Shown in pieces: positions 9,001 through 16,713 of a DNA stretch of 32,580 bases. The translations under genes and the position numbers were made by a program. This DNA comes from Spirulina sp. SIO3F2 (GTDB lineage Bacteria; Cyanobacteriota; Cyanobacteriia; Cyanobacteriales; Spirulinaceae): contig JAAHHN010000059.1 in the NCBI GenBank assembly GCA_010672165.1, positions 1-32,580 of the forward strand, read 5' to 3'. How positions within the stretch are numbered: the first letter of the stretch is position 1; every line of letters begins with the position of its first letter. A model generated the notes under the pieces. That model was not told the DNA's origin and searched no databases. It was given only the letters and a program-made list of their open reading frames with translations.

Positions 9001-9876
9001 ATGGTCGGGTGCGCCGATGCCGAATTTGCGACCATCTTGGCTGGTGGTTGTCGTGGCAATTACGGCTGCGATGGGGTCGTGGGCGGCGATCGCCAACGAC
9101 AGCGGTTTGAGCACAACCATCCCCGCTCCCTCGCCGCGCACATAGCCATTGGCTTTTGCATCAAAGCTCTGACACCGACCATCCTCCGATAGCAAAGATG
9201 CACGACTAATCGCCACCGTCATTTCCGGTCGCAACATAGCATTCGCACCACCTGCTAAAGCCATGGTGCATTCTCCACTCCAGAGACTTTGACAAGCCAG
9301 ATGCACTGCAACCAACGATGAAGAGCAGGCAGTATCCAGGGTCAAACTGGGGCCAGTGAAATCAAAACTGTAGGAAATCCGATTCGCCGCCATACTCAGA
9401 ATCGAGCCGATGACAGTATGAGCTTCGCTCTCATCACGCTCACTCATCCCGAGTTGCAAATCGCCGTAATCATGGCACATCAAACCCACAAATACACCCG
9501 TTGGGCTGCCCGCTAATTGTTCCGGGACTTGCCCCGCATTTTCTAGGGCTTCCCAAGCAACTTCGAGCAAGAGGCGATGCTGGGGATCAATACAAGCCGC
9601 CTCACGAGACGAAATTTTAAAAAAGCGAGCGTCAAACTCTTCAATCTGGTTGATAAATCCTCCCCAACGACTGTAGGTTTTTCCCGGTTCTGCGGAATCG
9701 GGATTATAAAACTTGGCTTGGCTCCAGCGCGTTGGAGGGACTTCGGTAATAGCATCTACGCCATTGATGAGGAGCTGCCAAAACTGCTCTGGGTTATTTG
9801 CCCCACCAGGAAACCGACAGCCCATACCGACAATTGCGATCGGTTCTCGCTGATAATTAGATGTAATATTTTGCAT
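6040..9876 (-). CDS. type I polyketide synthase, KS-AT-ACP-TE
   Basis: A 1278-residue single-module synthase. The ketosynthase (about 10-440) has the catalytic Cys184 in DTACSSS and His319 (HGTGT) and His359 (NIGHLE). The acyltransferase (about 540-860) has Ser634 in GHSAGE. Its specificity motif reads IPFHS rather than the usual HAFH or YASH, and its entry [15 protein letters not shown] is of the FAS-like type, so the extender unit is uncertain. An acidic linker (895-940) precedes an ACP with Ser972 in LGLDSL. A type-II-like thioesterase (about 1045-1278) has Ser1120 in GHSLGA and a late GGHLF histidine. There is no KR, DH or ER. It should catalyse one extension and then release. It starts 315 bases downstream of the discrete ACP gene. 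No docking domain is evident. Confidence 0.95.
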   Translation of the reverse strand: MQNITSNYQREPIAIVGMGCRFPGGANNPEQFWQLLINGVDAITEVPPTRWSQAKFYNPDSAEPGKTYSRWGGFINQIEEFDARFFKISSREAACIDPQHRLLLEVAWEALENAGQVPEQLAGSPTGVFVGLMCHDYGDLQLGMSERDESEAHTVIGSILSMAANRISYSFDFTGPSLTLDTACSSSLVAVHLACQSLWSGECTMALAGGANAMLRPEMTVAISRASLLSEDGRCQSFDAKANGYVRGEGAGMVVLKPLSLAIAAHDPIAAVIATTTTSQDGRKFGIGAPDHQAQVALLRRAYAQAGVDPHQVSYVEAHGTGTFAGDPVEANAIGEVLGRDRPAGQDCLIGSVKSNIGHLEAGAGVAGLIKAALCLQHQQVPPSLHFETPNPKIDFQGLKVRVPTTLEPLPSYGNESITIGVNSFGFGGTNAHAVLQQYVAPTLSPVSEPADVLAVLSLSVRHQSAIAPIAQQYLDFLSHTPASWPEICRMASLHRSHHDHRLAVVAASKAQAIEQFQAFNTDPASSTVVQGQYVRGQAHRLVFVCSGMGPQWWAMGRSLIHNEPVVRETIQTCDRLLKEHVNWSLWAELNATETESRMAQVDVAQPAYFALQVALAKLWEAWGIKPDAIVGHSAGEIAAAHIAGALTLEDAIQVIVARSQLQKQAAGQGTMLAIALSETQAELLLAGYRDRVSIAAINSPQGVTLSGDGATLQEIAEFLTSRDVFCRQLAVDIPFHSAALDPLKGKLIERLNNIQPQIPKIDLFSTVTGQQFENQMDADYWANNLREPVRFSPAIAQLIEQKADVFLEISCHPVLSRSIAENLDAASAQGQVLHCLRRKKDDRQILLTAIAQLYTLGYAINWSALYPEAGQYVRLPNYPWQRKRYWKESEAARRDRLEFEDINHDIDDIELHSDNSSPQITIIQESTEQTISEENTLNSALQVQKLFAQVLGTALTEEDLERSPSDLGLDSLMSLELNALLEKKLALEISTTQLMQNISINQLIEQALSQSSSTDLLSKQTPIITETDSIETDWIVNINTNPDAAIRLFCFPYNSGSIATFYDWPNQLPDNVEVLGIQLPGGADRRHDKPLPDITTVVQTLAPLLKPYLDRPFAFYGHSLGALISFELAHELWQSYQLTPKMLWIGAWSAPHLLNPYPALENKTDEEVIRDILPLIDVPETVRQNIDMMRSLLPLLRNGAKLCENYQYVHSTPLNCPITVFSGSADQVIQGERITAWQQHTTHPLISQIFDGGHLFIHDVQDAVLANLSEKLTSIIG

Positions 9877-9995
9877 CTTTAATCTTGCAACCAGAAATAA
9901 ATCTTTAAGTCGATCAGTTGAGATGATTTATGAACTCGATTAACAGAGTAAAAACAAGTTCTTAGGAAATTTTTGAGTTACTAAAGCATTTTCAG

Positions 9996-10025
9996 CGTTG
10001 GATTTCCTCCGTCAACCCAACCTAC
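9996..10025. repeat. partial GTTGG...AACCCAACCTAC repeat
   Basis: GTTGGATTTCCTCCGTCAACCCAACCTAC is the terminal hairpin unit of the same element that is nearly complete at 10077-10167. It lies in the 315-base gap between the KS-AT-ACP-TE gene and the ACP gene. Confidence 0.7.
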
Positions 10026-10076
10026 AGTTCTAAACTCTTTATTTCGCCGACATTGCTCACTCTAATAGAGTGTTTT

Positions 10077-10167
10077 GTAGGTTGGGTTAGCGATAGCGTA
10101 ACCCAACACATTCTCTGTAATCCTTGCTGGTGTTGGGCTTCCTTCGTTAACCCAACCTACAACCTAC
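10077..10167. repeat. cyanobacterial GTAGGTTGGGTT repeat, near-complete copy
   Basis: The element begins GTAGGTTGGGTTAGC and continues to GTAACCCAACACATTC. It then has TGTTGGGCTTCC facing AACCCAACCTAC, followed by AACCTAC. It can form two successive hairpins. It resembles the dispersed GTTGGGTT repeats common in filamentous cyanobacteria. Here it sits inside the probable operon, between the discrete ACP and the terminal synthase, where it could attenuate or process the transcript. Apart from this and the partial copy, nothing else is visible in 9877-10191. Confidence 0.78.
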
Positions 10168-10191
10168 AACTTGTGTCTTGTACAGAGCCAA

Positions 10192-10434
10192 TTAACTTGC
10201 GGTATTCACAAGCAAGTCAACTAAGTCGTTAATGTTTTTGAGTTGAGCGAGTTCAGTCCGAGGAAGTTTCACCTTGAGCTTACGCAAAGTTGTATTGACA
10301 ATTTCAACAATATCCAAGCTGCTAGCCCCATAATCAGCCATTGCTTTGGTGGGGTCAATCTCTGTATCTTCAAGATCATCAACATTGAGCTTCATGTTAT
10401 TGATCACTAGATCAAGGATTTCATCTCTGGTCAT
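10192..10434 (-). CDS. discrete acyl carrier protein of the beta-branching cassette
   Basis: An 80-residue ACP. The phosphopantetheine site is Ser39 in YGASSLDIVEIV, followed by the usual helix and a hydrophobic C-terminal helix (DLVDLLVN). I place the start at the ATG of MTRDEILDLV because AGGAGA lies about 10 bases upstream. An upstream in-frame start would add nine residues without a better ribosome site. Discrete ACPs beside HCS genes normally carry the acetyl donor (AcpK/CurB role). Here it may also have to serve the upstream KS-AT protein, which lacks an ACP. The residue six after the serine is not the Trp seen in many beta-branching acceptor ACPs. Confidence 0.9.
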   Translation of the reverse strand: MTRDEILDLVINNMKLNVDDLEDTEIDPTKAMADYGASSLDIVEIVNTTLRKLKVKLPRTELAQLKNINDLVDLLVNTAS

Positions 10435-10502
10435 AATCAATGCATCTCCTAAATGAGTCAAAAAGTTTACAAGGACAGTTAACTTAAATTATTTTTAGCG
10501 GA

Positions 10503-11759
10503 TTATTTCACCTCCTGATGCTGAGGGTTTAAAACTTCAAAGAGGCTCTGCGTTGTGCTGTGGATGCGATCGCACATAATCAGAGACAAGTTAAACAAAA
10601 TTTGATTGGTGATTGCTGGAATCTCTCGCATCAGCCTCTGCATCGAATCTTTTGAGAGCATCAACACTTCAATGTCAGTCAGCGCAACCACATCGGCTGT
10701 CCGGGGCATTTGACTCACAAATGCCATTTCTCCAAAAATTTGACCCTCATGGAATGTTGAGAGCACAAAGTTCTTCCGGGTCTTCTCATCTTGTTTACAG
10801 ACTTCCACCGTGCCAGAAAGCAGAATAAACATCCCTTCACTTAGGGCACCTGCTTTGATCACATAATCACCAGACTTATATTGCAATACCGTACTAGCTT
10901 CAAGAAACGTCTTAATTTCAAATTCTGTGAGATTGGCAAAGAACTTGACTTCATTATCATGAAGTTGCTGGCTCAAGACTTGCCAGAAATCTTCGATGCT
11001 GAGAGACTTTTGACTGGCAAGATAGGTTGCTTCAATGATTGAAGCGGTTTCGGGTGTGTCGAAGCAAATTTTATGCATGAGATGCTCCCGCGCCATCGCT
11101 TCTTGCAAAGCTTGCCGTCGCGGTAGAGCCAACACATCCTTCATCATTTCCAGAACATAGCGGGGTTTTTCAGCAATTCGTCGAGCCATATCCAAAGCTG
11201 TTTCCAATACATCAGCAGTGGGAACGACGTCATTGAATAAACCACGCCCTGCTAGCTCTCGACCCTTATAAAGTTTGCCGGTTAAAATCATCTCACTGGC
11301 AAAATGATGACCAACGATCGTAGGCAAAATTGAGGTTGTCCCCATCCCCGGAGTAAAGCCCATATTCGCAAAGTTCACGCCATAACGACTACTCTTTGAG
11401 GCAATAATGGCATCACAATAAAGTGCCATTGTTAAGCCGCCTCCCACCGCATGACCAGATAATGCGCCAATAATTGGCACGGGAAAATCCAACATCCGAT
11501 TTGGCACCAGAAATAAATCTTTTTCACTACTTTTCCCTGCTGCCAGCTTACGCAAAAACTCTAAACTTCCTCCTGCACAAAAAACCCCATTACTCCCTGT
11601 CAGGATCAAGATCTTCATACGAGGGTTATCCACTAACTCATCGAAGGCAGCGACAAGCTCATGAGATAGTTCTTCATTGAGGCGATTCTCATTCTCAGGA
11701 TCATCAATCTTGAGTTGATAAATCCCCTCTTCTAAGCAGTCTATAAACACTTTATTCAT
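10503..11759 (-). CDS. ECH2-type decarboxylase fused to a cyclic-nucleotide-binding domain
   Basis: A 418-residue two-domain protein. Residues 1-250 are a crotonase fold with the oxyanion-hole strings CAGGSLEFL (61-69) and SGHAVGGGLTMALYCD (101-116), as in ECH2 enzymes (PksI, CurF N-terminus). ECH2 decarboxylates 3-methylglutaconyl-ACP-type intermediates. Residues about 270-400 are a cyclic-nucleotide-binding (Crp-effector) domain: KSGDYVIKAG, MFILLSGTVEV, then the phosphate cassette FGEMAFVSQMPRTADV (342-357) with the Glu344 and Arg353 that contact ribose and phosphate in functional domains. There is no DNA-binding helix-turn-helix, so it is not a Crp transcription factor. The start is at MNKVF, preceded by GAGGAG; its ATG shares one base with the stop of ECH1 (TAATG). 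Known ECH2 enzymes are stand-alone or fused to other PKS domains, so the fusion is unusual. Confidence 0.92.
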   Translation of the reverse strand: MNKVFIDCLEEGIYQLKIDDPENENRLNEELSHELVAAFDELVDNPRMKILILTGSNGVFCAGGSLEFLRKLAAGKSSEKDLFLVPNRMLDFPVPIIGALSGHAVGGGLTMALYCDAIIASKSSRYGVNFANMGFTPGMGTTSILPTIVGHHFASEMILTGKLYKGRELAGRGLFNDVVPTADVLETALDMARRIAEKPRYVLEMMKDVLALPRRQALQEAMAREHLMHKICFDTPETASIIEATYLASQKSLSIEDFWQVLSQQLHDNEVKFFANLTEFEIKTFLEASTVLQYKSGDYVIKAGALSEGMFILLSGTVEVCKQDEKTRKNFVLSTFHEGQIFGEMAFVSQMPRTADVVALTDIEVLMLSKDSMQRLMREIPAITNQILFNLSLIMCDRIHSTTQSLFEVLNPQHQEVK

Positions 11760-12550
11760 TAGGCTCTCCTCTGTGGATATCGTGCAAACCAAGTGGGAGA
11801 TAGCCCCTCAGAAAATTGTTGAATTCCATGTAGATTTTCGGAATTTTGTAGCCAGCTTACTAGCGTCTGTTTAGCGATTGTTAACTGATCATTCAATGTA
11901 TTTGGACTCAACTGTTCAAAGTACATTTTACTCTGAGCAATTGCTCTTGGCGATGATCGAAACAAACGTTTAAGCTGTGCCTTCAAAGCCTTAGCTAAAT
12001 CCTCACAATGATTATCCACTAAGCCTAAATCCTTCGCTTCAGTCGCATCAATACTACAACTACTTAAGGTCAAATATTGCAATTGTGCTGGCGACAACCG
12101 ACGGAGTAAAAACGGGGCAATCATGGCGGGAATCATACCCACAATCACTTCCGAAAGCATAAACACTGCATTACTCGTCGCTAGCACAATGTCACAGGCC
12201 GCAACCAGCCCTAAGCCCCCACCTGTCACGCTACCATCAACACAAGCAATTACGGGTTTAGGAGAACGGTAAATTGCTGTGAGACAGTCAATAATTTGAT
12301 CCAGTAACGGCTCATTAAAGCTGTCACCATCACCAACCAGAGCCGCTAAATCTAAACCTCGGCAAAAATCATCCCCCTCAGCGCTCAACACAATCACTCG
12401 ACAATCAGCATTTGCATTGGCTTGAGCGATCGCGCCCCTCAGTTGCTCCACCAACTCCGGCGTGAAACTATTCCCTGTTTCGGGTGCAGCTAAAACCACT
12501 TCAGCCACACCAGAATTGAGCTGATATCGAACCGATGTCGTCAACTCCAT
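11759..12550 (-). CDS. ECH1-type enoyl-CoA hydratase (beta-branching dehydratase)
   Basis: A 263-residue crotonase-fold protein with oxyanion-hole segments DDFCRGLDLAAL (60-71) and CVDGSVTGGGLGLVAACD (103-120). Its sequence and place between HCS and ECH2 match ECH1 (PksH/CurE), which dehydrates the HMG-ACP-like intermediate before ECH2 decarboxylation. Its first ten bases overlap the end of the HCS gene, and GGAG lies about 8 bases before the ATG. Its TAA overlaps the ECH2 ATG by one base. This tight coupling supports synthesis of HCS, ECH1 and ECH2 in fixed proportion. An ordinary fatty-acid hydratase is less likely given these neighbours. Confidence 0.9.
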   Translation of the reverse strand: MELTTSVRYQLNSGVAEVVLAAPETGNSFTPELVEQLRGAIAQANANADCRVIVLSAEGDDFCRGLDLAALVGDGDSFNEPLLDQIIDCLTAIYRSPKPVIACVDGSVTGGGLGLVAACDIVLATSNAVFMLSEVIVGMIPAMIAPFLLRRLSPAQLQYLTLSSCSIDATEAKDLGLVDNHCEDLAKALKAQLKRLFRSSPRAIAQSKMYFEQLSPNTLNDQLTIAKQTLVSWLQNSENLHGIQQFSEGLSPTWFARYPQRRA

Positions 12551-13764
12551 TGGTAGCTCCGTTGATAATCTTGTACAGACTCTAAAACAAGTAGCTCTTG
12601 ACCGTCATAGGCTGCGGCGTAAACCTTATCGATTAGAGGATGTTCGCGTTGCCAAGTTTGAGCATCAATGGACTGTTCTCGCAGCAATTCCAGGTTTTCG
12701 TAATCCTCTACCGTGAGCAAATGGCGAGCAGCCAACGTATTCTCAAGGTTTAGGCTGCGAACTTGAGCGATCGCATTCTCACCAATCGTGCCAGAGTAAA
12801 ACTCGCCTTGACATCCAGAACCATAGGCAAAGATTGAAATTTCATCCCCTGCTTGTAAGTCTTCTGCTGTGTTGAGTAAGCTCAACAGGTTTAAAAACGT
12901 TGAGCCACCATAGGCCATCCCAATTCGTTTGGCAAACACCAAGCTGTCTGAGACTTTCTGCTCGAAATTGGCGATCGCTGCCTTTTTTGAGAGTCCCAAC
13001 CCACTGAGCTGATTGCGATGGGCTTGCAGCGGCATACCGGGAAACGGCGCATGGTAAATATGCTTTTTAAAAGCGGCATCGTAATCAACTGAACCAATGG
13101 TCTTCTCATAATGTTGATAGGCACCATCTAAAGCATCCAAATAGGAATACAAACTGATTTGACCGTTAAAGATTTCAGTTTTAGAAGTGGGTCGGAAGGT
13201 ATCACTGATTTCGCTTGTCCAATAGCCCACGCGATTGAGATCAAATTCTAAAATTTCCGGAGTTTGACTCACGAGCATCGCCACCGCACAACCACCACCG
13301 GTTGGTTCATAGGGCGTATTTAAAAACTTACGGCTCAGGTCAGAATTAATGATTAGGGCTTTTTTAGTCGGGTCATTTTGCGTTGCTAGCCAAGCGCTTG
13401 CCATCTTGAGCGCTCCAGTTGTGCCATAGCAGGCATGCTTGACCTCAAAGTTGCGGCAATTTGCCTTTAAACCACAGAGGCGATGTACCCAAGTGGAGAC
13501 AGGTTTACCACAATCTACAGCGGATTCCGTGCCCACAATCAGGAGCGCGATCGACTCAAGATCTTCAGGTGTCAAAATTGCTTTGGCTGCATTGACTGCC
13601 AGCGTCACCGCATCTTCAAAGGGCGGATAAACTGAGCGCTGCTCACACATTAATTGGGTTTGCACATAAGCAGCATCTAGCGCATCTCGTGCCGCCACCA
13701 AATCTGGAATATCCAGGCGTAAACGTCCGGCATAAACGGTTAGTTTTTCAATACCAATTGTCAT
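12541..13764 (-). CDS. HMG-CoA synthase-like beta-branching enzyme (HCS)
   Basis: A 407-residue HMG-CoA synthase-family protein beginning MTIGIEKL. The catalytic triad can be read as Glu80 (VGTESAVD), Cys112 (EVKHACYGTTGAL) and His238 (YHAPFPGM). GGGCAVAMLV and FAYGSGCQGEF are also typical. In polyketide clusters this enzyme (PksG, CurD, MupH) condenses acetyl-ACP with a beta-keto-ACP chain to begin methyl branching. In primary metabolism the homologue makes HMG-CoA for the mevalonate route, which cyanobacteria lack, so the cluster role is much more likely. The ATG at 13764 is preceded by AAGGGG; a GTG one codon earlier is possible. It lies 113 bases downstream of the KS-AT gene. Confidence 0.93.
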   Translation of the reverse strand: MTIGIEKLTVYAGRLRLDIPDLVAARDALDAAYVQTQLMCEQRSVYPPFEDAVTLAVNAAKAILTPEDLESIALLIVGTESAVDCGKPVSTWVHRLCGLKANCRNFEVKHACYGTTGALKMASAWLATQNDPTKKALIINSDLSRKFLNTPYEPTGGGCAVAMLVSQTPEILEFDLNRVGYWTSEISDTFRPTSKTEIFNGQISLYSYLDALDGAYQHYEKTIGSVDYDAAFKKHIYHAPFPGMPLQAHRNQLSGLGLSKKAAIANFEQKVSDSLVFAKRIGMAYGGSTFLNLLSLLNTAEDLQAGDEISIFAYGSGCQGEFYSGTIGENAIAQVRSLNLENTLAARHLLTVEDYENLELLREQSIDAQTWQREHPLIDKVYAAAYDGQELLVLESVQDYQRSYQWS

Positions 13765-13877
13765 CACACCCCTTTATCTCAGTTGGCAGTTAGTAGTTCG
13801 CAGTTTGTACTTAAAAAACTATTTTCATGGCTAAATTCGATCATGATAATCTGTAGCTTAAATTGTGTAATTTGATA

Positions 13878-16628
13878 TTAGTCTTGACCATAAAATTGCA
13901 ATTCTGATTCATCGAGCCAACAGCGTTTGCGTTGGAAGGGATAGTTGGGTAACTGGAGCCGTTGGCGGGGGTAGTCTTGGTCAAACCCAACCCAATCGAT
14001 CGCAATACCCTGTGTATAAAGCGTCTGGATTGCAATTAAGAGCGATCGCCAATTACCCTGTTTTTTATGCAAGGAAGTCAGCCATTGCCCTGTTTTCTTG
14101 GGGACGCATCGCTTACCCAATTCCCGCAATGTGTGGTGTGGTCCCACTTCCAAGAAAATGCCATAACCCATCTGCTGGAGCGTTTGAATGCCCTGCTCAA
14201 ATTGCACCCCTTGCCGGATGTGGTTACACCAGTAGGTGGCATCCTGAATTTTGCCTTGAGGCAAGACTTCACCCGTCAGATTACTGACCAAGGGGAGGCG
14301 AGGCACTTCAAGATCAAACTGAGCCACAAAGTCAGCAAACTCCGCCAGCATCGGCTCCATCAGGTGAGAATGGAAGCCGTGGGAAACATTGAGCGGCTGA
14401 CAGGTGATGTAATCATCTTCTAGGTTGGCAATGACGGAGGCGATCGCTTCGGTCTCACCAGAAATCACCACCTGAGTTGGACTGTTCACGGCCGCAATGG
14501 AGACTTGAGCTGCAAACGGCGCAATTACAGCTTCAACCGCTTCTCGTTCCGCAAAGACCGCTGCCATTGCTCCCTGGGGTGGCAGTTCCGCCATCAAGCG
14601 TCCCCGTTCAGCGACTAGCGTCAAGCCCGTTTCGAGGCTAAATGCGCCAGCGACGCACGCTGCTGTATATTCCCCGATACTATGACCCATCACCACATCT
14701 GGCTCAATGCCCCATTGCTGCCAGAGTTGCGCTAGGGCATATTCCAAGGCGAAGAGGGCAGGCTGACTATAGGCGGTATTGGCTAAATCGGGGGCATCGG
14801 CTGCGGTGGGATAGAGGACAGAAAGGAGCGATCGCTGAAGCTTGGGACGCAAAAAGGCATCGCAATAGTCCAACGTTTTCCGGAAGGTGGGTTGGGTTTC
14901 ATAAAGCTCTCGTCCCATCTCCACATATTGCGAACCTTGTCCACTAAATAGAAAGGCAATTTTGGGTGGTTCTGCTTGCTTATTCTTCTGAGTGTCGGTG
15001 ACTAGACCCTCGGCCGATTCCCCTGCGATAAAGGCTTGGAGGTGCTGTTTTAAGTCCTGTGTAGAATCGGCAATCACTGCAAGGCGTGACTCCAAATGAG
15101 CACGGCTGGTGTTGACGCTAAAACAGAGGTCAGCTAAAGGCGTTGTGGGCGCAGCTTCAAGATACTCAATGTAAAGTTGTGCCAACGTTTTAAGCGTTTT
15201 CTCTTTTTTGGCGGCCAAACAAAATAGGTGTTCTGGCCGCTCAATCTCTGGTGATCGTTGTGTTTTGGGTTGAGGCGCTACTTCCAAAATAATGTGGGCA
15301 TTCGTGCCGCCGTAACCAAACGAGTTGACCCCGGCAAAGCGGAGAGGTTGCGTCTGGGTGTAGGGCTGCTGGGGGGTGGCGATCGCAAATTTCTCTAATG
15401 GCAATGCCAACGCTGGATTCAGTTGCTGAATATGCAATTGCGGCGGTACTTCTCCCTGTTGGAGGCAGAGGGTGGCTTTGATTAGGCCTGCAATCCCAGC
15501 CGCAGCTTCGAGATGGCCGATATTGGCTTTAACGGAACCCAGAAAGCAGCGCTGGTCAGGCGATCGCCCCTCTTCCAGCACGGCAACGAGGGATTGCACT
15601 TCGGTCTTATCCCCCAGGGGCGTACCCGTCCCGTGAGCTTCCACATAATCAATTTGCTCAGGCATCACTTGGGCTCGCTCTAGGGCTTCCCGAATCACTG
15701 CCTGCTGCGCTTCGCCATTGGGCGCGGTAATGCCCTTGGTGCGACCATCTTGGTTAATCGCTGAGCCTCGAATGACCGCGAGGATTGGATCGCCTGCGGC
15801 TTGAGCATCTGCTAAACGCTTGAGTACCACAATGCCGCACCCTTCCCCCCGCACATAGCCATCGGCGCGATGATCAAAGGTCTTACTCCGACCGTCTGCC
15901 GCCATCATGCCCGCTTGAGAGAGGGCGATTGTCCAATTCGGTGCCAGGATTAGGTTGACCCCTCCCGCGATCGCCAGATCTGAGTCCTGGGTGCGTAAAC
16001 TCTGGCAGGCGGTATGAACTGCCACCAATGAGGAAGAACAAGCTGTATCAACGGAGATGCTCGGCCCCCGAAAATCATAGACATGGGAGAGGCGATTCGC
16101 CGTCATCCCACTGGCTACGCCAGTGCCGCCACGGGAGGGAGAATAGCGCAGGAGCTTGTAGTAGTCGTAAACCCAGCTCCCAATAAACACACCTGTTTTA
16201 CTACCCGCTAGGCGATCGGGGGCGAGTCCAGCATTTTCCAGGGCTTCCCAGCTTACTTCTAAGAGCAAGCGCTGCTGGGGGTCCATCGCGGCCGCTTCTG
16301 CTGTTGAGAGGCCAAACAGCACTGGATCAAATTGCTCAACTCCATCGATAAACCCACCCCAGCGGGTATTCATGGTGTTATTGCTATCCAGTTCTGGATC
16401 ATAAAACTGATCGACCTGCCAACGGTCAGACGGCACTTCACAAATCGCATCTTGACCTGTTTGCAACAATTGCCAAAACGTCTGGGGGCTATCTGCGCCC
16501 CCTGGGAATCGGCAACCAAGCCCCACAATGGCGATCGCGTCTAGATTTTGGACTGAACTTGTTTGACTAGAATTAGCCAAATCTTGGGCTCGTGCATAAC
16601 GAGCCTGAACTGCCTGATTATTTTGCAT
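13878..16628 (-). CDS. type I polyketide synthase, KS-AT without ACP
   Basis: A 916-residue protein and the first gene of the cluster. The N-terminal 30 residues are a short polar leader. The ketosynthase (about 31-450) has Cys197 in DTACSSS, His332 (HGTGT) and His372 (NIGHLE), so it is a condensing rather than a decarboxylating KS. The acyltransferase (about 555-890) has Ser650 in GHSIGEY and SHGFHSHLMEP at the specificity position, closest to malonyl-type enzymes. The protein ends shortly after the post-AT motif LPNYPFQRKRCWLDE, where other synthases continue into processing domains or an ACP. Only 113 bases follow before the HCS gene, so no ACP is hidden there. It must use an ACP in trans, most simply the discrete ACP of this cluster. 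Confidence 0.94.
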   Translation of the reverse strand: MQNNQAVQARYARAQDLANSSQTSSVQNLDAIAIVGLGCRFPGGADSPQTFWQLLQTGQDAICEVPSDRWQVDQFYDPELDSNNTMNTRWGGFIDGVEQFDPVLFGLSTAEAAAMDPQQRLLLEVSWEALENAGLAPDRLAGSKTGVFIGSWVYDYYKLLRYSPSRGGTGVASGMTANRLSHVYDFRGPSISVDTACSSSLVAVHTACQSLRTQDSDLAIAGGVNLILAPNWTIALSQAGMMAADGRSKTFDHRADGYVRGEGCGIVVLKRLADAQAAGDPILAVIRGSAINQDGRTKGITAPNGEAQQAVIREALERAQVMPEQIDYVEAHGTGTPLGDKTEVQSLVAVLEEGRSPDQRCFLGSVKANIGHLEAAAGIAGLIKATLCLQQGEVPPQLHIQQLNPALALPLEKFAIATPQQPYTQTQPLRFAGVNSFGYGGTNAHIILEVAPQPKTQRSPEIERPEHLFCLAAKKEKTLKTLAQLYIEYLEAAPTTPLADLCFSVNTSRAHLESRLAVIADSTQDLKQHLQAFIAGESAEGLVTDTQKNKQAEPPKIAFLFSGQGSQYVEMGRELYETQPTFRKTLDYCDAFLRPKLQRSLLSVLYPTAADAPDLANTAYSQPALFALEYALAQLWQQWGIEPDVVMGHSIGEYTAACVAGAFSLETGLTLVAERGRLMAELPPQGAMAAVFAEREAVEAVIAPFAAQVSIAAVNSPTQVVISGETEAIASVIANLEDDYITCQPLNVSHGFHSHLMEPMLAEFADFVAQFDLEVPRLPLVSNLTGEVLPQGKIQDATYWCNHIRQGVQFEQGIQTLQQMGYGIFLEVGPHHTLRELGKRCVPKKTGQWLTSLHKKQGNWRSLLIAIQTLYTQGIAIDWVGFDQDYPRQRLQLPNYPFQRKRCWLDESELQFYGQD

Positions 16629-16713
16629 GGTTTCACGTAGAAAACACCCTGAGGCTTACCTCGGGTATGGCTGAGTCCTGAATGAATCGGGTAAAACTCA
16701 GAACAGGCTCATT

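Noticed and set aside
10503-11759. Possibility that the cyclic-nucleotide domain belongs to a Crp/Fnr transcription factor
   Set aside because: The domain follows the crotonase part in the same frame and the protein ends without a helix-turn-helix.
12541-13764. Mevalonate-pathway HMG-CoA synthase
   Set aside because: No mevalonate genes nearby, and the HCS-ECH1-ECH2-ACP-PKS order is diagnostic of polyketide beta-branching.
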